DNA from: Clostridium tertium
Lineage (GTDB): Bacteria > Bacillota > Clostridia > Clostridiales > Clostridiaceae
Direction: 5' to 3'
Assembly: GCF_017873245.1 (NCBI RefSeq)
Contig: NZ_JAGGJY010000007.1
Location: forward strand, 1 to 64,000
DNA length: 64,000 nt
The position numbers were made by a program, and so were the translations under genes. Under the pieces are notes generated by a model. That model saw only the letters and a program-made list of their open reading frames with translations. It did no database searches and was not told where the DNA came from. Below, in pieces: positions 17,456 through 26,891 of this stretch. Position 1 is the stretch's first letter, and each line of letters starts with the position of its first letter.

Positions 17456-18574
17456 TTATACTTCTTTTCCTTGTACTTGCCTTGATATGTTCAAAAGTAT
17501 TCCCATTGCCATCATGTTTATTACTAACGATGTTCCACCATAACTAATAAAAGGCATTGGTACACCAGTTACAGGCATTGATCCTGTTACAACCGCAATA
17601 TTAATAATTGCTTGAACCGCAATTATAGATGTTATTCCTATGGATAAAAGTGTTCCATAAGTATCCTTAGCTTTCATAGCAACTTTAATTCCCCTCCAAA
17701 CAAAGAATACAAATAAAGCAACTATAAATAAACATCCAATTAATCCAAGTTCTTCTCCTATAATAGAGAAAATAAAATCATTATGTGGTTCTGGCATATA
17801 TAAAGTTTTTTGTCTTGACTGTCCAAGACCAAGTCCTGTTATTCCTCCAGCTCCTAGGGCGTAAAATGATTGAATTAATTGATAACCATCTCCAGCTGGA
17901 TCTTTCCATGGATTTAAAAAGTTAAGCATTCTTGCTCTTCTATAATCTTCTCCAAATATAAAAAACATAACTGCAACTAATAATACTGGGGCAACTTTTC
18001 CAAATAAATCTTGGATTCTTCCACCTGCTACAAATAACATTATAAATGTAACTATCATTATAATAGCTGCTATACTTAAGTTTTTTTCTAATAATATCAT
18101 ACCTGCAAAAAAACCTGATACTCCTAAATACGGTACTATACCAGTCCAGAACTTTTTAACTCCATCTCCCTTTAAGTCTAAGCTCATTGCTAAAAATAAA
18201 ACTACTACATATTTAGTTAGCTCAGACGGCTGAAAAGATAACGGTCCAAGTTGTATCCATCTCTTTGCTCCATTTACTGCTGGAAAGAAAAATACTGCTA
18301 CTAGTAATGGTATAGTCACAATTAAAAGATGAGGAGTAATTTTTTTCAGCTTATGGTAATCTAAGTTAGCCATAATTCCCATAACAGCTAACCCACTAAT
18401 AGCCCAAATCAATTGCTTTTTTAAATATACCATGCTATCACCCTCTTTAAACATAGCATAATATGAACTTGCTGAATATATCATAATTACTCCTATTGCT
18501 AATAGCAATATAACAGCATAAAATATACCATAGTCAATTTCGCCCATTTTTACTTTGGGCCTTTTTTCTCTCAT
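17456..18574 (-). CDS. ftsW: SEDS peptidoglycan glycosyltransferase FtsW/SpoVE
   Basis: The 372-aa protein has about ten membrane segments and the SEDS signature regions: NGAKRWIQLGPLSFQPSEL in the first third, RRARMLNFLNPWKDPAGDGYQ in the large extracellular loop region, HNDFIFSIIGEELGLIG and the C-terminal TGVPMPFISYGGTS. SEDS proteins polymerise lipid II into glycan strands with a cognate class B PBP. The PBP partner is probably the SpoVD-like protein in this cluster. FtsW and SpoVE are hard to tell apart by sequence; no second SEDS gene is visible here. Confidence 0.94.
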   Translation of the reverse strand: MREKRPKVKMGEIDYGIFYAVILLLAIGVIMIYSASSYYAMFKEGDSMVYLKKQLIWAISGLAVMGIMANLDYHKLKKITPHLLIVTIPLLVAVFFFPAVNGAKRWIQLGPLSFQPSELTKYVVVLFLAMSLDLKGDGVKKFWTGIVPYLGVSGFFAGMILLEKNLSIAAIIMIVTFIMLFVAGGRIQDLFGKVAPVLLVAVMFFIFGEDYRRARMLNFLNPWKDPAGDGYQLIQSFYALGAGGITGLGLGQSRQKTLYMPEPHNDFIFSIIGEELGLIGCLFIVALFVFFVWRGIKVAMKAKDTYGTLLSIGITSIIAVQAIINIAVVTGSMPVTGVPMPFISYGGTSLVINMMAMGILLNISRQVQGKEV

Positions 18575-18596
18575 AAAAACTCCTCCAATCTAGTGA

Positions 18597-19571
18597 TTAA
18601 AGGGCTATAAATCCTATAAAGCATAATATTACAGTTATTATAGAAAAAACTGTAACTATTTTTGTTTCACTCCATCCTACTTGCTCAAAATGATGATGAA
18701 TTGGTGCCATTTTAAATAATCTTTTTCCTCTTAACTTATATGATGAAACTTGTAAAATTACTGATAAAGTTTCAAATACATAAATTCCACCAACAATAAC
18801 TAATATTAAAGGCAGTTCTAAAACTAATGCAATAGTTGCTATTGCACCTCCAATTGCTAAAGATCCAGTGTCACCCATAAATACTTTTGCAGGATATGCA
18901 TTAAACTTTAAAAATCCTAACAATCCTCCTGCTAATACAATTGAAAATACTGCTAATGATTCATGCTTCATTGTAAATGCTATAACTGCAAAAAATGTTA
19001 ACACTAAAACACTAACTGTAGATGCTAATCCATCTAATCCATCTGTTAAATTTACTGCATTTGTTGCACCAGCATAATACACTATTACAAAAGGAATATA
19101 AAGAATTCCAAGTGGAATTTTTGTATCTATAAATGGTATTCTTAAAGCAGTTCCTAAATTAACATATCCATATACTGCAATTGCAGTTGAAAAAATGATT
19201 AATAGCAACATTTTTTGCCATGCTTTTAAACCTTCATTTTGTTTCTTTATAATTTTTAGGATATCATCTAAAAATCCTATAAATCCAAAGGCAAGTAATG
19301 AATATAGTGCAATCATTGCTTCATCTGTAGGACTAAATCTCATTACCACCATAACTATTGCTGTTGAAATTATAAATATAATTCCTCCTATAGTTGGAGT
19401 TCCTGCTTTTTTTAGATGGCTTTGAGGCCCTTCTTTTCTTATATTTTGACCAAACTTTAATCTTCTAAGCATTGGTATTGTTATAGGACCTAGTATTAAT
19501 GATACTATAAACGCTAGTACTAATCCTATTGTTAAGTTCGACGTAAATATGTCTATTAATTTATCCCCCAT
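18597..19571 (-). CDS. mraY: Phospho-MurNAc-pentapeptide transferase MraY
   Basis: MraY transfers phospho-MurNAc-pentapeptide to undecaprenyl phosphate, forming lipid I. The 324-aa protein has ten predicted membrane helices and the diagnostic motifs [22 protein letters not shown] with the catalytic Asp residues, [13 protein letters not shown] and APIHHHFE. The start ATG lies after an in-frame TAG four codons upstream, so it cannot begin earlier. The strong GGAGGTG is 25 bases before the ATG, with a small hairpin in between (listed separately). It follows murF by 34 bases. Confidence 0.96.
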   Translation of the reverse strand: MGDKLIDIFTSNLTIGLVLAFIVSLILGPITIPMLRRLKFGQNIRKEGPQSHLKKAGTPTIGGIIFIISTAIVMVVMRFSPTDEAMIALYSLLAFGFIGFLDDILKIIKKQNEGLKAWQKMLLLIIFSTAIAVYGYVNLGTALRIPFIDTKIPLGILYIPFVIVYYAGATNAVNLTDGLDGLASTVSVLVLTFFAVIAFTMKHESLAVFSIVLAGGLLGFLKFNAYPAKVFMGDTGSLAIGGAIATIALVLELPLILVIVGGIYVFETLSVILQVSSYKLRGKRLFKMAPIHHHFEQVGWSETKIVTVFSIITVILCFIGFIAL

Positions 19572-19601
19572 TGTACCTGCCTATAAAGGCAGTTCACCTC
19601 C
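19569..19601 (-). promoter_or_regulatory. Hairpin-bridged Shine-Dalgarno of mraY
   Basis: On the minus strand GGAGGTG (GGAGG at 19597-19601) is followed by CTGCC-TTTATA-GGCAG (19577-19592), a five-bp stem with a six-base loop, then five bases and the mraY ATG. Linear spacing from GGAGG to ATG is about 25 bases, too far for normal initiation. Folding the 16-base hairpin out leaves about nine bases, an ideal distance. A weaker AGGT directly before the ATG is an alternative. The fold is predicted only. Confidence 0.5.
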
Positions 19602-19605
19602 TTCG

Positions 19606-20967
19606 TTATATTGAGACTTCTTCTAATGAACTAACTATATCTTCAAACTTCATACCTCTTGAAGCCTTTACTAAAACTACATCATTTTCTTTAATTATCG
19701 TATCTAATTTATCTATACATTCTTCTTTTGTAGCAAAAGTAATGATATTTTCTCCTGTAAATCCCTTTTTAAAATAATCTTTGTATTCTCCTACTGCTAT
19801 TAATAAATCAACTTTAGTTAAAGCATAGTTTCCTACTTCAATATGTGACTTTACAGCTTCTTCTCCTAATTCATTCATAGTCCCAAGTATAGCTATTTTT
19901 CTTCCTGTTTTATAACTACTAAGTACATCCATTGAAGATTTCATTGAATCTGGACTAGCATTATAACAATCATTTATAATTGTTATTTTATTTCTTTTAA
20001 TAACTTGTAGCCTCATTGATGTAGCTTCTAAATTTTTTATACCTTTTTTCATTTCATCAAAAGTAACATTTAATTTTTTAGCCACTTCTACTGCAAGCAT
20101 AGAATTTAATATATTATGTTTGCCAGCCATAGGTATTGTAAATATACTTTCTTCATTTTTATCTTTAACTGTAAATGTTGTTTTGTCCTCCTCTAGTATA
20201 ATATTAAATGCATAAACATCATATTCATGATTATATCCAATTTTTAGAATTTCAAAACACTTGTCTTTTATTTTTAATAAGTTTTCATCTTCACCATTTA
20301 TTATAAGAGTATTTGTTTCATCAAAATAATTAAATATCTCACTCTTAGCTTTTAATATATTTTCTTGAGTTTTTAGGTTTTCTATATGAGATAATCCTAT
20401 ATTGGTTATAACAGCTATATCTGGTCTTGCACAATTTGCAAGAACATCTATTTCTCCTAAGTTACTCATTCCCATTTCTAAAACTGCTACATCTATAGAA
20501 CTATCAAGTTCTAAAATCATTAGCGGTAAGCCTATTTGATTATTAAAGTTTCCTTTTGTTTTAAAAACCTTATATTTCTCACTTAAAAAAGCAGCAATCA
20601 AATCCTTTGTAGATGTTTTTCCACATGATCCAGTAACTCCTATAACTTTTAAGCCTAGTTTTTTTCTATAGTAATTGGCAAGGTTTAATAGGGCTTTTTC
20701 AGTATCTTCAACTTTAATTACTGTTTGTAGATTATCTGTATTATTTAAATCAAATAATATTTCATCAACTATTGCTATAGAAGCTCCTTTTGAAAAAGCT
20801 TCTATAACAAATTTATTTCCATTAAATCTTTCGCCGTTTATAGCAAAATAAATATTGTTCTTTTCTATTTTTCTAGTATCAATACAAACACTATTGAAAT
20901 CAGTTTTTCCTTTAACTATTAATTCACCATTCATGGCTTCTAAAAGTTCGTTTAAAGATAATTCCAA
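19606..20967 (-). CDS. murF: UDP-MurNAc-tripeptide D-alanyl-D-alanine ligase MurF
   Basis: MurF adds D-Ala-D-Ala to UDP-MurNAc-tripeptide. The 453-aa protein has the Mur ligase P-loop VTGSCGKTSTKDLIAAFL near residue 110 with GKT(S), the central domain GKHNILNSMLAVEVAKKL and the C-terminal NDCYNASPDSMKSSM motif. The TTG at 20965-20967 is preferred because GAGGTG lies six bases before it; a GTG three codons earlier has no ribosome binding site. It directly follows murE and both are probably on one transcript. Confidence 0.94.
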   Translation of the reverse strand: MELSLNELLEAMNGELIVKGKTDFNSVCIDTRKIEKNNIYFAINGERFNGNKFVIEAFSKGASIAIVDEILFDLNNTDNLQTVIKVEDTEKALLNLANYYRKKLGLKVIGVTGSCGKTSTKDLIAAFLSEKYKVFKTKGNFNNQIGLPLMILELDSSIDVAVLEMGMSNLGEIDVLANCARPDIAVITNIGLSHIENLKTQENILKAKSEIFNYFDETNTLIINGEDENLLKIKDKCFEILKIGYNHEYDVYAFNIILEEDKTTFTVKDKNEESIFTIPMAGKHNILNSMLAVEVAKKLNVTFDEMKKGIKNLEATSMRLQVIKRNKITIINDCYNASPDSMKSSMDVLSSYKTGRKIAILGTMNELGEEAVKSHIEVGNYALTKVDLLIAVGEYKDYFKKGFTGENIITFATKEECIDKLDTIIKENDVVLVKASRGMKFEDIVSSLEEVSI

Positions 20968-20982
20968 TTTATCCACCTCTAA

Positions 20983-22434
20983 TTATTTCTTTTTACTTAT
21001 TAAAATTTCATCTACTACTTCTCTTTCATCAAAATGAATTACACCTTCATTTGTGATTTGATAATTTTCATGTCCTTTACCAGCTAAAACAACTACGTCT
21101 CCTTCTTCAGCCATACCTAAAGCAAGCTTAATTGCTTCAACTCTATTTTCAATTGCTAAATAATTTGACTTTGTAATGCCTGCAACTATTTCTTTTATAA
21201 TTGCCATTGGATCTTCTTCTCTTGGATTGTCCGATGTAATTATAGCTAAATCTGCAAGTTCTGTTCCAATCCTTCCAAGCTCAGCTCTCTTTACCTTATC
21301 TCTATCTCCACCACATCCATATACAGCTATTAATCTATTTTTAGTAAATCCCTTTAATGTTTCTAAGATATTTTTTAACCCATCAGGAGTATGCGCAAAA
21401 TCTATTATTATGTCATAAGGTATGTCATATTTATAACCTATTCTTTCGCATCTACCTGGTACAACAACATCTAATAATCCTTTCCTTATTGACTCATTGC
21501 TAATTCCTAAAATACTCATTGCGCCTACTGCACCTAAAGCATTATATACATTATACTCTCCTGGTAAGACTGAATTAAATTCTTCCCCATTTATCTTAAA
21601 ATGTATATCTCCTTCTTTTAACATAAGATCTGATGCTTTAAAGTCACTATTATTATTTATTGAATAAGTTTTAATTTCCTTATTTTCTAATTTTTCAACA
21701 TCTTTCAACACTCTATATCCATAATCATCATCAACATTTATTACGCTAGCCTTACTTCTTTCAAACAATTTAAATTTTGCATTGTAATAATTATCAAAAG
21801 ATTTGTGGAAATCTAAATGATCTCTAGTTAGATTAGTGAATATTCCCACCTCAAATTCACAACCATAAACTCTATCTAATTGTAATGAATGTGATGAAAC
21901 TTCCATAACACAATACTCACAATTTGCATCTACCATATCCTTAAATAATTTTTGAAGTTCTAATGATTCAGGAGTAGTTCTTTCAGATTTAAGCTTATTT
22001 TCTCCAATATAATTAGCTATTGTTCCAACAAGACCTACTTTCTTCCCTGCTTTCTCAAGCATTGATTTTAGTAAATACACTGTTGTTGTTTTACCATTTG
22101 TACCTGTAACACCTATTAATTTTAAAGATTTTGTTGGATGACCATAATAGTTTGCTGACATTGTAGCAAGGGCTTTTCTTCCTTCATTAACAAGAAGAAC
22201 TGTTACTCCTTCACTTTTTATATCTATTTTTTTCTCACATAGTACTACCTTAGCACCAGCTTCTATAGCTTTATTTGCATAGTCATGTCCATCAACTTCG
22301 AAACCTGTAAGACACACGAACAAGTCACCTTCATTTACTTTTCTACTATCATATTGAATGTGATTTACTTCTTTTTCTACTGTTCCTTCTAATAATTCAT
22401 AATCTACTCCCTTTAATAAATCTAATAACTTCAT
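20983..22434 (-). CDS. murE: UDP-MurNAc-tripeptide synthetase MurE (meso-DAP adding)
   Basis: MurE adds the third amino acid to UDP-MurNAc-L-Ala-D-Glu. The 483-aa protein contains the ATP-binding VTGTNGKTTTVYLL near residue 112, the central FTNLTRDHLDFH and HNVYNALGAVGAM-like segment, and the C-terminal ITSDNPREEDP. The DNPR tetrad selects meso-DAP over lysine, in line with dapF in this window. A good GGAGATGG site precedes the ATG. A terminator upstream (after spoVD) suggests murE starts its own transcript. Confidence 0.96.
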   Translation of the reverse strand: MKLLDLLKGVDYELLEGTVEKEVNHIQYDSRKVNEGDLFVCLTGFEVDGHDYANKAIEAGAKVVLCEKKIDIKSEGVTVLLVNEGRKALATMSANYYGHPTKSLKLIGVTGTNGKTTTVYLLKSMLEKAGKKVGLVGTIANYIGENKLKSERTTPESLELQKLFKDMVDANCEYCVMEVSSHSLQLDRVYGCEFEVGIFTNLTRDHLDFHKSFDNYYNAKFKLFERSKASVINVDDDYGYRVLKDVEKLENKEIKTYSINNNSDFKASDLMLKEGDIHFKINGEEFNSVLPGEYNVYNALGAVGAMSILGISNESIRKGLLDVVVPGRCERIGYKYDIPYDIIIDFAHTPDGLKNILETLKGFTKNRLIAVYGCGGDRDKVKRAELGRIGTELADLAIITSDNPREEDPMAIIKEIVAGITKSNYLAIENRVEAIKLALGMAEEGDVVVLAGKGHENYQITNEGVIHFDEREVVDEILISKKK

Positions 22435-22477
22435 TTCACCATCTCCTTAATATTCTAAAAAGAACTCCCTATGTCTT

Positions 22478-22518
22478 TTGTATAAAAATTTAGCATGTGA
22501 GTGTCCCACATGCTAATG
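22478..22518 (-). terminator. Terminator after spoVD
   Basis: TTAGCATGTG (22490-22499) and CACATGCTAA (22507-22516) form a ten-bp perfect stem with a seven-base loop; on the minus strand the stem is followed by ATTTTTAT. It separates the mraZ-spoVD transcript from murE. Confidence 0.85.
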
Positions 22519-22535
22519 TAAAGGGATATTCTAAA

Positions 22536-24731
22536 TTAATCTCCATATTCTTCGTTTAATACAAGTTTTACATTCGTTCCTTTTATTATCATTTCACCCT
22601 TTGGAATACTTTGCTTAACTATTGCGCCTTCACCTTCAAATGTATAATTTATACCTAAATCATTTAAAATTTTAGATGCAGACTCTAAGGAGTACCCCCT
22701 TAAATCAGGCATAACGACATTTTTATTATAAGACTCTGAATCTCCTGTGTCTATATTAATCTTAGAATTTTCTTTAACTGTGTATCCTGGGTAAGGCTTC
22801 ACACTTGTTATTATAGACCCATTTCCTTCAATATTATACTCTAAATTATATTCTTTCAATATTTTTTTTGCTTCATCTATTTTAAGTCCTCTTATTTCAG
22901 GAATAACTACTTCCTTCACAATACTATCTATATCATCCTTTGATATTTCTGAGCTCATATAATTAAATATATCTGTAAACAGCTCATTTGCAAGTGGAGC
23001 TACTATTTGTCCCGCATAATAAGTACCTGTACCAGGCTCATCAATAGAAATAAACACCGAAACTTGCGGATTATCAGCTGGTGCAAATCCAGCTAAGGAA
23101 GATATATATTTTCCCGATTCGTATCCACCACCATTTGGATTAACTTTTTGAGCTGTTCCTGTTTTAGCCGCAATATGATATCCTTCAACGTAAGCCTTGC
23201 TTGAACCTCCATATGAAACTACTCTTTCTAAATAATCTCTTAAAATAGCAGTATTTTCTTCACTTAAAACTTCTGTTACTTTTGGTTCAAATGTTTTATC
23301 AACAACGACATTTCCATTTTCATCTTTAGAAGTAACCTCTTTCATTATATGAGGTTGGATTAGCTTTCCACCATTTACAATGCTATTAAATGCTGTCATA
23401 TATTGAATTGCATTTACAGTGTTTGTTTGACCAAATGAAATTGTCGCAAGGTCAGCTTCATTGATATTTTCTGTTTTTTTAACAATTCCTTTTGCTTCCC
23501 CTGGCAAGTCAACTCCACTAACTTTACCAAATCCCAATTTAGCTATATAATCATTTAACTTTTCTTTTCCAATTCTCTTACCAATTTCCATAAATCCAAC
23601 GTTACATGAGTTTTGAAGTATTTCTGGTAATATTTGTGTGCCATGTCCTGATGTTTTCCAACATTTAATTGTATGAGGCCCAACCTTTAAACTTCCGTTA
23701 CAAGTAAATGTATCTGACTCCTTAACAAGACCTTCTTCTAAGTTTCCAATCATAGTTACAACCTTAAAAATTGATCCCGGCTCAAAAGTATCGTTGACTA
23801 AATGATTTCTCCACATTTTTTGAACTTTTTCTCCTGTAGTTGAACCCTCATAATTTTCTGCACCTTCATATGGGGTATTCGGATCAAAATCAGGTTTGTT
23901 TACCATTGCTAATATTTCACCGTTGCTTGGATTCATTATAATTATAGAAACTTGCTTTGCCTCATTATCTTTATAACCTTTTTCAGCTATTTTTTCAGCA
24001 AATGACTGTAAATTAGCATCTATTGTTAATGTAACATCTTTTCCATCTATTGGAGCTGTAAATTTAGATATTGTATATGGTAATTGATCATTATATTTAT
24101 CTAATTCTGAAATACGTAATCCAGGAGTACCTGATAAATAATCATTATACTGTAACTCTACTCCAGTTAAGCCTTGACCATCAATATTAGTACTGCCTAA
24201 AACATGAGCTAAAAAGTTTCCATTTGGATAATATCTTTTTGTATCTGGAGATACTATCACTCCCGGTATGTTTAAATCCTTAACTTTATCTGCCTGTTCT
24301 TTTTCTATTCTCCTAACTAATGTTGCTGCCCCAGCATCAGCTCCACTTGGAAGCTTTGTATTTAGCTTTTTAAGAACTTTTTCTACATCCATTTCTAATG
24401 CTTCTGCTATTTTAGGAGCTATAGAATCATTAGTTAAATTTTCTTTCCTTAAATGTGACCTTATTGAGTTTAAGTCAAAATCTACTCTATAAACATTTGC
24501 AGATACTGCAAGTTCTACTCCATTTCTATCAAGTATTCTACCTCTTCTTGCATCAATTTTAACTTCACTTGTCCACTGTTCTTCAGCTCTTGCCGAGTAT
24601 TCTCCTCTTTTGACTATCATTATGTAGGACAGTCTGATTATTAAAAGAGAAAATAAACACGTTAATGCGGTAAGCGCTAATGATATTCTTTTTTTCATTA
24701 GCGCTTTATCTCTATAATTCTTCTTATTCAC
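22536..24731 (-). CDS. spoVD: SpoVD-type class B penicillin-binding protein with PASTA domains
   Basis: This transpeptidase crosslinks septal or spore-cortex peptidoglycan. GTG at 24729-24731 is chosen because GGAGG lies seven bases before it (731 aa). The protein has a basic cytoplasmic tail and transmembrane helix (about 18-40), a PBP dimerisation domain and a transpeptidase domain with SIFK (320-323), SCN (375-377) and KTGT (523-526). Two PASTA repeats end the protein (about 610-670 and 675-731), beginning IPEIRGLKIDEA and MPDLRGYSLESA. Two PASTA domains in a dcw-cluster PBP could be PBP2B or SpoVD; the cluster has only this PBP. Confidence 0.92.
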   Translation of the reverse strand: MNKKNYRDKALMKKRISLALTALTCLFSLLIIRLSYIMIVKRGEYSARAEEQWTSEVKIDARRGRILDRNGVELAVSANVYRVDFDLNSIRSHLRKENLTNDSIAPKIAEALEMDVEKVLKKLNTKLPSGADAGAATLVRRIEKEQADKVKDLNIPGVIVSPDTKRYYPNGNFLAHVLGSTNIDGQGLTGVELQYNDYLSGTPGLRISELDKYNDQLPYTISKFTAPIDGKDVTLTIDANLQSFAEKIAEKGYKDNEAKQVSIIIMNPSNGEILAMVNKPDFDPNTPYEGAENYEGSTTGEKVQKMWRNHLVNDTFEPGSIFKVVTMIGNLEEGLVKESDTFTCNGSLKVGPHTIKCWKTSGHGTQILPEILQNSCNVGFMEIGKRIGKEKLNDYIAKLGFGKVSGVDLPGEAKGIVKKTENINEADLATISFGQTNTVNAIQYMTAFNSIVNGGKLIQPHIMKEVTSKDENGNVVVDKTFEPKVTEVLSEENTAILRDYLERVVSYGGSSKAYVEGYHIAAKTGTAQKVNPNGGGYESGKYISSLAGFAPADNPQVSVFISIDEPGTGTYYAGQIVAPLANELFTDIFNYMSSEISKDDIDSIVKEVVIPEIRGLKIDEAKKILKEYNLEYNIEGNGSIITSVKPYPGYTVKENSKINIDTGDSESYNKNVVMPDLRGYSLESASKILNDLGINYTFEGEGAIVKQSIPKGEMIIKGTNVKLVLNEEYGD

Positions 24732-24822
24732 ATCAATGCCTCCATGTAATTTTTTTAAAAACATGTCGAGTGTAAACTTAACACTCTTTATCTTGGCAAG
24801 TGTACTATTTTATAACTTATGT

Positions 24823-25260
24823 TTATTCCCCTAAGTTAGCAAAAAAGTTTTTAGTTAAATCCACTTCTACTGAATCATTTTTCTCTGGAATTTTCATTCC
24901 AGATTCATTAGCTATATCCTTTATATCTGCTAGTGATGAATATCTTAATAAGTTTACCCTTAATGCCTCTCCTTCTGCAGTAGCAGTCTTTATTTCACTT
25001 TTTACTTTTGAAAGATCATTTTGCATCCTATAAACTTTACCATCCCTTGCAATAGTGCTAACACCTAAAATTAAAGCAATACAAGATACTTGCAATATAC
25101 TTTTTACAGTAGCCTTCTTTGCTGCCTTTTCTTTTCTTTGTAGTTCTCTTTGTCTTCTTTCTTGCTTTTCTCTTTCTATTCTCTTGTCTATCTCATTATA
25201 CTTTCTCTTTGGAGTTAATACTGTATTACCCCTTATATAATCATATTCTCTCTCAACCAT
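24823..25260 (-). CDS. ftsL: FtsL-like septum protein
   Basis: The start is the ATG after GGGGGATGTAATAAA (25258-25260), giving 145 aa; an in-frame ATG further upstream lacks a site. The protein has a very basic, Arg/Lys/Gln-rich cytoplasmic region (about residues 20-52), a transmembrane helix (about 55-75) and a short extracellular coiled coil with heptad-like Leu/Val positions ending in ANLGE. Low conservation, size and position between rsmH and spoVD are all typical of FtsL. It would recruit the SEDS-PBP pair with FtsQ. Confidence 0.8.
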   Translation of the reverse strand: MVEREYDYIRGNTVLTPKRKYNEIDKRIEREKQERRQRELQRKEKAAKKATVKSILQVSCIALILGVSTIARDGKVYRMQNDLSKVKSEIKTATAEGEALRVNLLRYSSLADIKDIANESGMKIPEKNDSVEVDLTKNFFANLGE

Positions 25261-25296
25261 TTTATTACATCCCCCATACATTTTACTTAACTTTTT

Positions 25297-26229
25297 TTAA
25301 ATTCTCTCTATAACCCTTAATTTAGCACTTCTACTTCTAGGATTTTCTTCTACTTCTTCTTTTGATGGCTCAATAGCCTTTCTACTAATTAATTTAACTT
25401 TCGCTTTGCCACCACAAACACAAATTGGAAATTCTTTTGGACAAGTACATGATGTTGCTAATTCCTTAAATTTAAGCTTAACTATTCTATCCTCTAAAGA
25501 ATGGAAAGTTATTATAGCCATTCTCCCACCCTTATTTAATCTATTTACGCCATCTTCAATTGCCTTATTTAATATAGATAATTCACTATTCACTTCTATT
25601 CTAATAGCTTGAAAAGTTCTTTTTGCTGGATGTGGTCCTTCTCTTCTAGCCTTAGCAGGTATAGCAGCTTTTATTATTTCTACTAACTCTAAGGTAGTTT
25701 CTATTGGTTTATTTTCTCTGTTTTCTACTATAAATCTTGCGATTCTTTTAGCAAATTTTTCTTCACCATAATCTCTAATTATTCTATAAATTTCTTCCTC
25801 TTCATATTCATTTATAACTTCATATGCAGATAAAGAACTTTCTCTATTCATTCTCATATCTAAAGGGGCATCTTGCATATAGCTAAATCCTCTATCACCT
25901 TCATCTAATTGATAAGATGACACACCAAGGTCCATAAGCATTCCATCTATTTTTTCTATTTCTAAGTTATTTAAAACTGAATCAATATTATAAAAATTAC
26001 TATGGACAAACTTTACATTTGCAAAATCTTGTAACCTTTCCCCTGCTGCTTTAAGTGCATCTTTATCTTGATCTACACCTATTAAAGTTCCATCTTTTGA
26101 TAGCCTTTTTAATATTTCTAAAGAATGTCCCCCTCCTCCAAGTGTTCCATCAACATATATTCCATCTTCTTTAATATTTAATCCCTCTATGCACTCATTT
26201 AAAAGTACCGATACATGTTTAAATTCCAT
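25297..26229 (-). CDS. rsmH: 16S rRNA (cytosine-N4) methyltransferase RsmH (MraW)
   Basis: RsmH methylates N4 of C1402 in 16S rRNA. The 310-aa protein has the N-terminal [15 protein letters not shown], the SAM motif [16 protein letters not shown] near residue 27 and the C-terminal [15 protein letters not shown], with the cysteine-rich [14 protein letters not shown] segment. It lies 11 bases downstream of mraZ, the usual order. Confidence 0.96.
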   Translation of the reverse strand: MEFKHVSVLLNECIEGLNIKEDGIYVDGTLGGGGHSLEILKRLSKDGTLIGVDQDKDALKAAGERLQDFANVKFVHSNFYNIDSVLNNLEIEKIDGMLMDLGVSSYQLDEGDRGFSYMQDAPLDMRMNRESSLSAYEVINEYEEEEIYRIIRDYGEEKFAKRIARFIVENRENKPIETTLELVEIIKAAIPAKARREGPHPAKRTFQAIRIEVNSELSILNKAIEDGVNRLNKGGRMAIITFHSLEDRIVKLKFKELATSCTCPKEFPICVCGGKAKVKLISRKAIEPSKEEVEENPRSRSAKLRVIERI

Positions 26230-26240
26230 AATATTACTCC

Positions 26241-26669
26241 TTATATTCCTAAATCGCTCATTTTTTCAGCAATAGAATCAAAATCTATATCTGATTCATT
26301 ATATTCTTGCCATTTTTCCTTACCCCAAATCTCAACTCTAGTTAATACTCCTATACTTACTATTTCCTTTTCTATACATGCATATTCCTTTAAATTTTGA
26401 GGAATTAAGCCTCTTCCTTGTTTGTCAACTTCAACTTCACAGGCACCTGAAAAAAAGAATCTAACAAATGCTCTTGCATCCTTATTTGTAAGTGGTAAAG
26501 ATTTTAATTTAACTTCTAGAGCTCTCCATTCTTCCATTGGATACGCGTAAAGACACCCATCTAAGCCTTTAGTAATAACAAAATTATTACCTAACCCTTC
26601 TCTTAGCTTTACAGGGACTATCATTCTATTTTTAGCATCTATCGCATGTTGATATTCTCCTATAAACAT
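26241..26669 (-). CDS. mraZ: Transcriptional regulator MraZ
   Basis: MraZ is a dodecameric DNA-binding protein with two AbrB-like domains and usually represses or modulates its own dcw operon. The 142-aa sequence begins [16 protein letters not shown] and contains two copies of the DxK-x-R motif: DAKNRMIVP near residue 12 and DKQGRGLIP near residue 85. It is first in the dcw cluster and its promoter region holds three direct repeats matching MraZ boxes. Confidence 0.96.
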   Translation of the reverse strand: MFIGEYQHAIDAKNRMIVPVKLREGLGNNFVITKGLDGCLYAYPMEEWRALEVKLKSLPLTNKDARAFVRFFFSGACEVEVDKQGRGLIPQNLKEYACIEKEIVSIGVLTRVEIWGKEKWQEYNESDIDFDSIAEKMSDLGI

Positions 26670-26705
26670 CTTTACCCCTACCTCATAATACTAATAATAT
26701 ATTTG

Positions 26706-26734
26706 CTCCACTTTTAACCACTTTTAACCACTCT
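26706..26734 (-). promoter_or_regulatory. MraZ boxes: three AGTGG repeats at 10-bp spacing
   Basis: On the minus strand AGTGGTTAAA is repeated, then AGTGGAGCAAA follows. The AGTGG cores lie at 26728-26732, 26718-26722 and 26708-26712, exactly ten bases apart. This agrees with the direct-repeat operators described for MraZ (TGGGN or AAAGTG-type repeats). The boxes overlap the predicted transcription start of mraZ, so they probably mediate autoregulation. Confidence 0.72.
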
Positions 26735-26771
26735 ATAGTATTATTTTATAGAATTTCAACCAATTCTTCAA
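26732..26771 (-). promoter_or_regulatory. mraZ/dcw promoter candidates
   Basis: Two overlapping sigma-A-type candidates exist: TTGAAG-N17-TAAAAT (-35 at 26766-26771, -10 at 26743-26748) and TTGAAA-N16-TATAGA (-35 at 26754-26759, -10 at 26732-26737). The MraZ boxes lie just downstream in either case. Which one is used cannot be told from sequence. Confidence 0.55.
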
Positions 26772-26843
26772 GGTTTATTTGATTTTTTAAGAATTTATTT
26801 TACATAATTAATAAAAAGTTATAAAATTTGTAATTATTAATTT

Positions 26844-26880
26844 CAAAAATAAAAAAGGCTGATTCAAAATCAGCCTTTTT
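26844..26880 (-). terminator. Terminator after ychF
   Basis: AAAAAGGCTGATT pairs with AATCAGCCTTTTT (26852-26864, 26868-26880) with a three-base loop. T-runs follow on both strands, so it may be bidirectional, but the clear user is ychF, whose stop is 12 bases upstream. Confidence 0.85.
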
Positions 26881-26891
26881 TAAAGAAGTAA

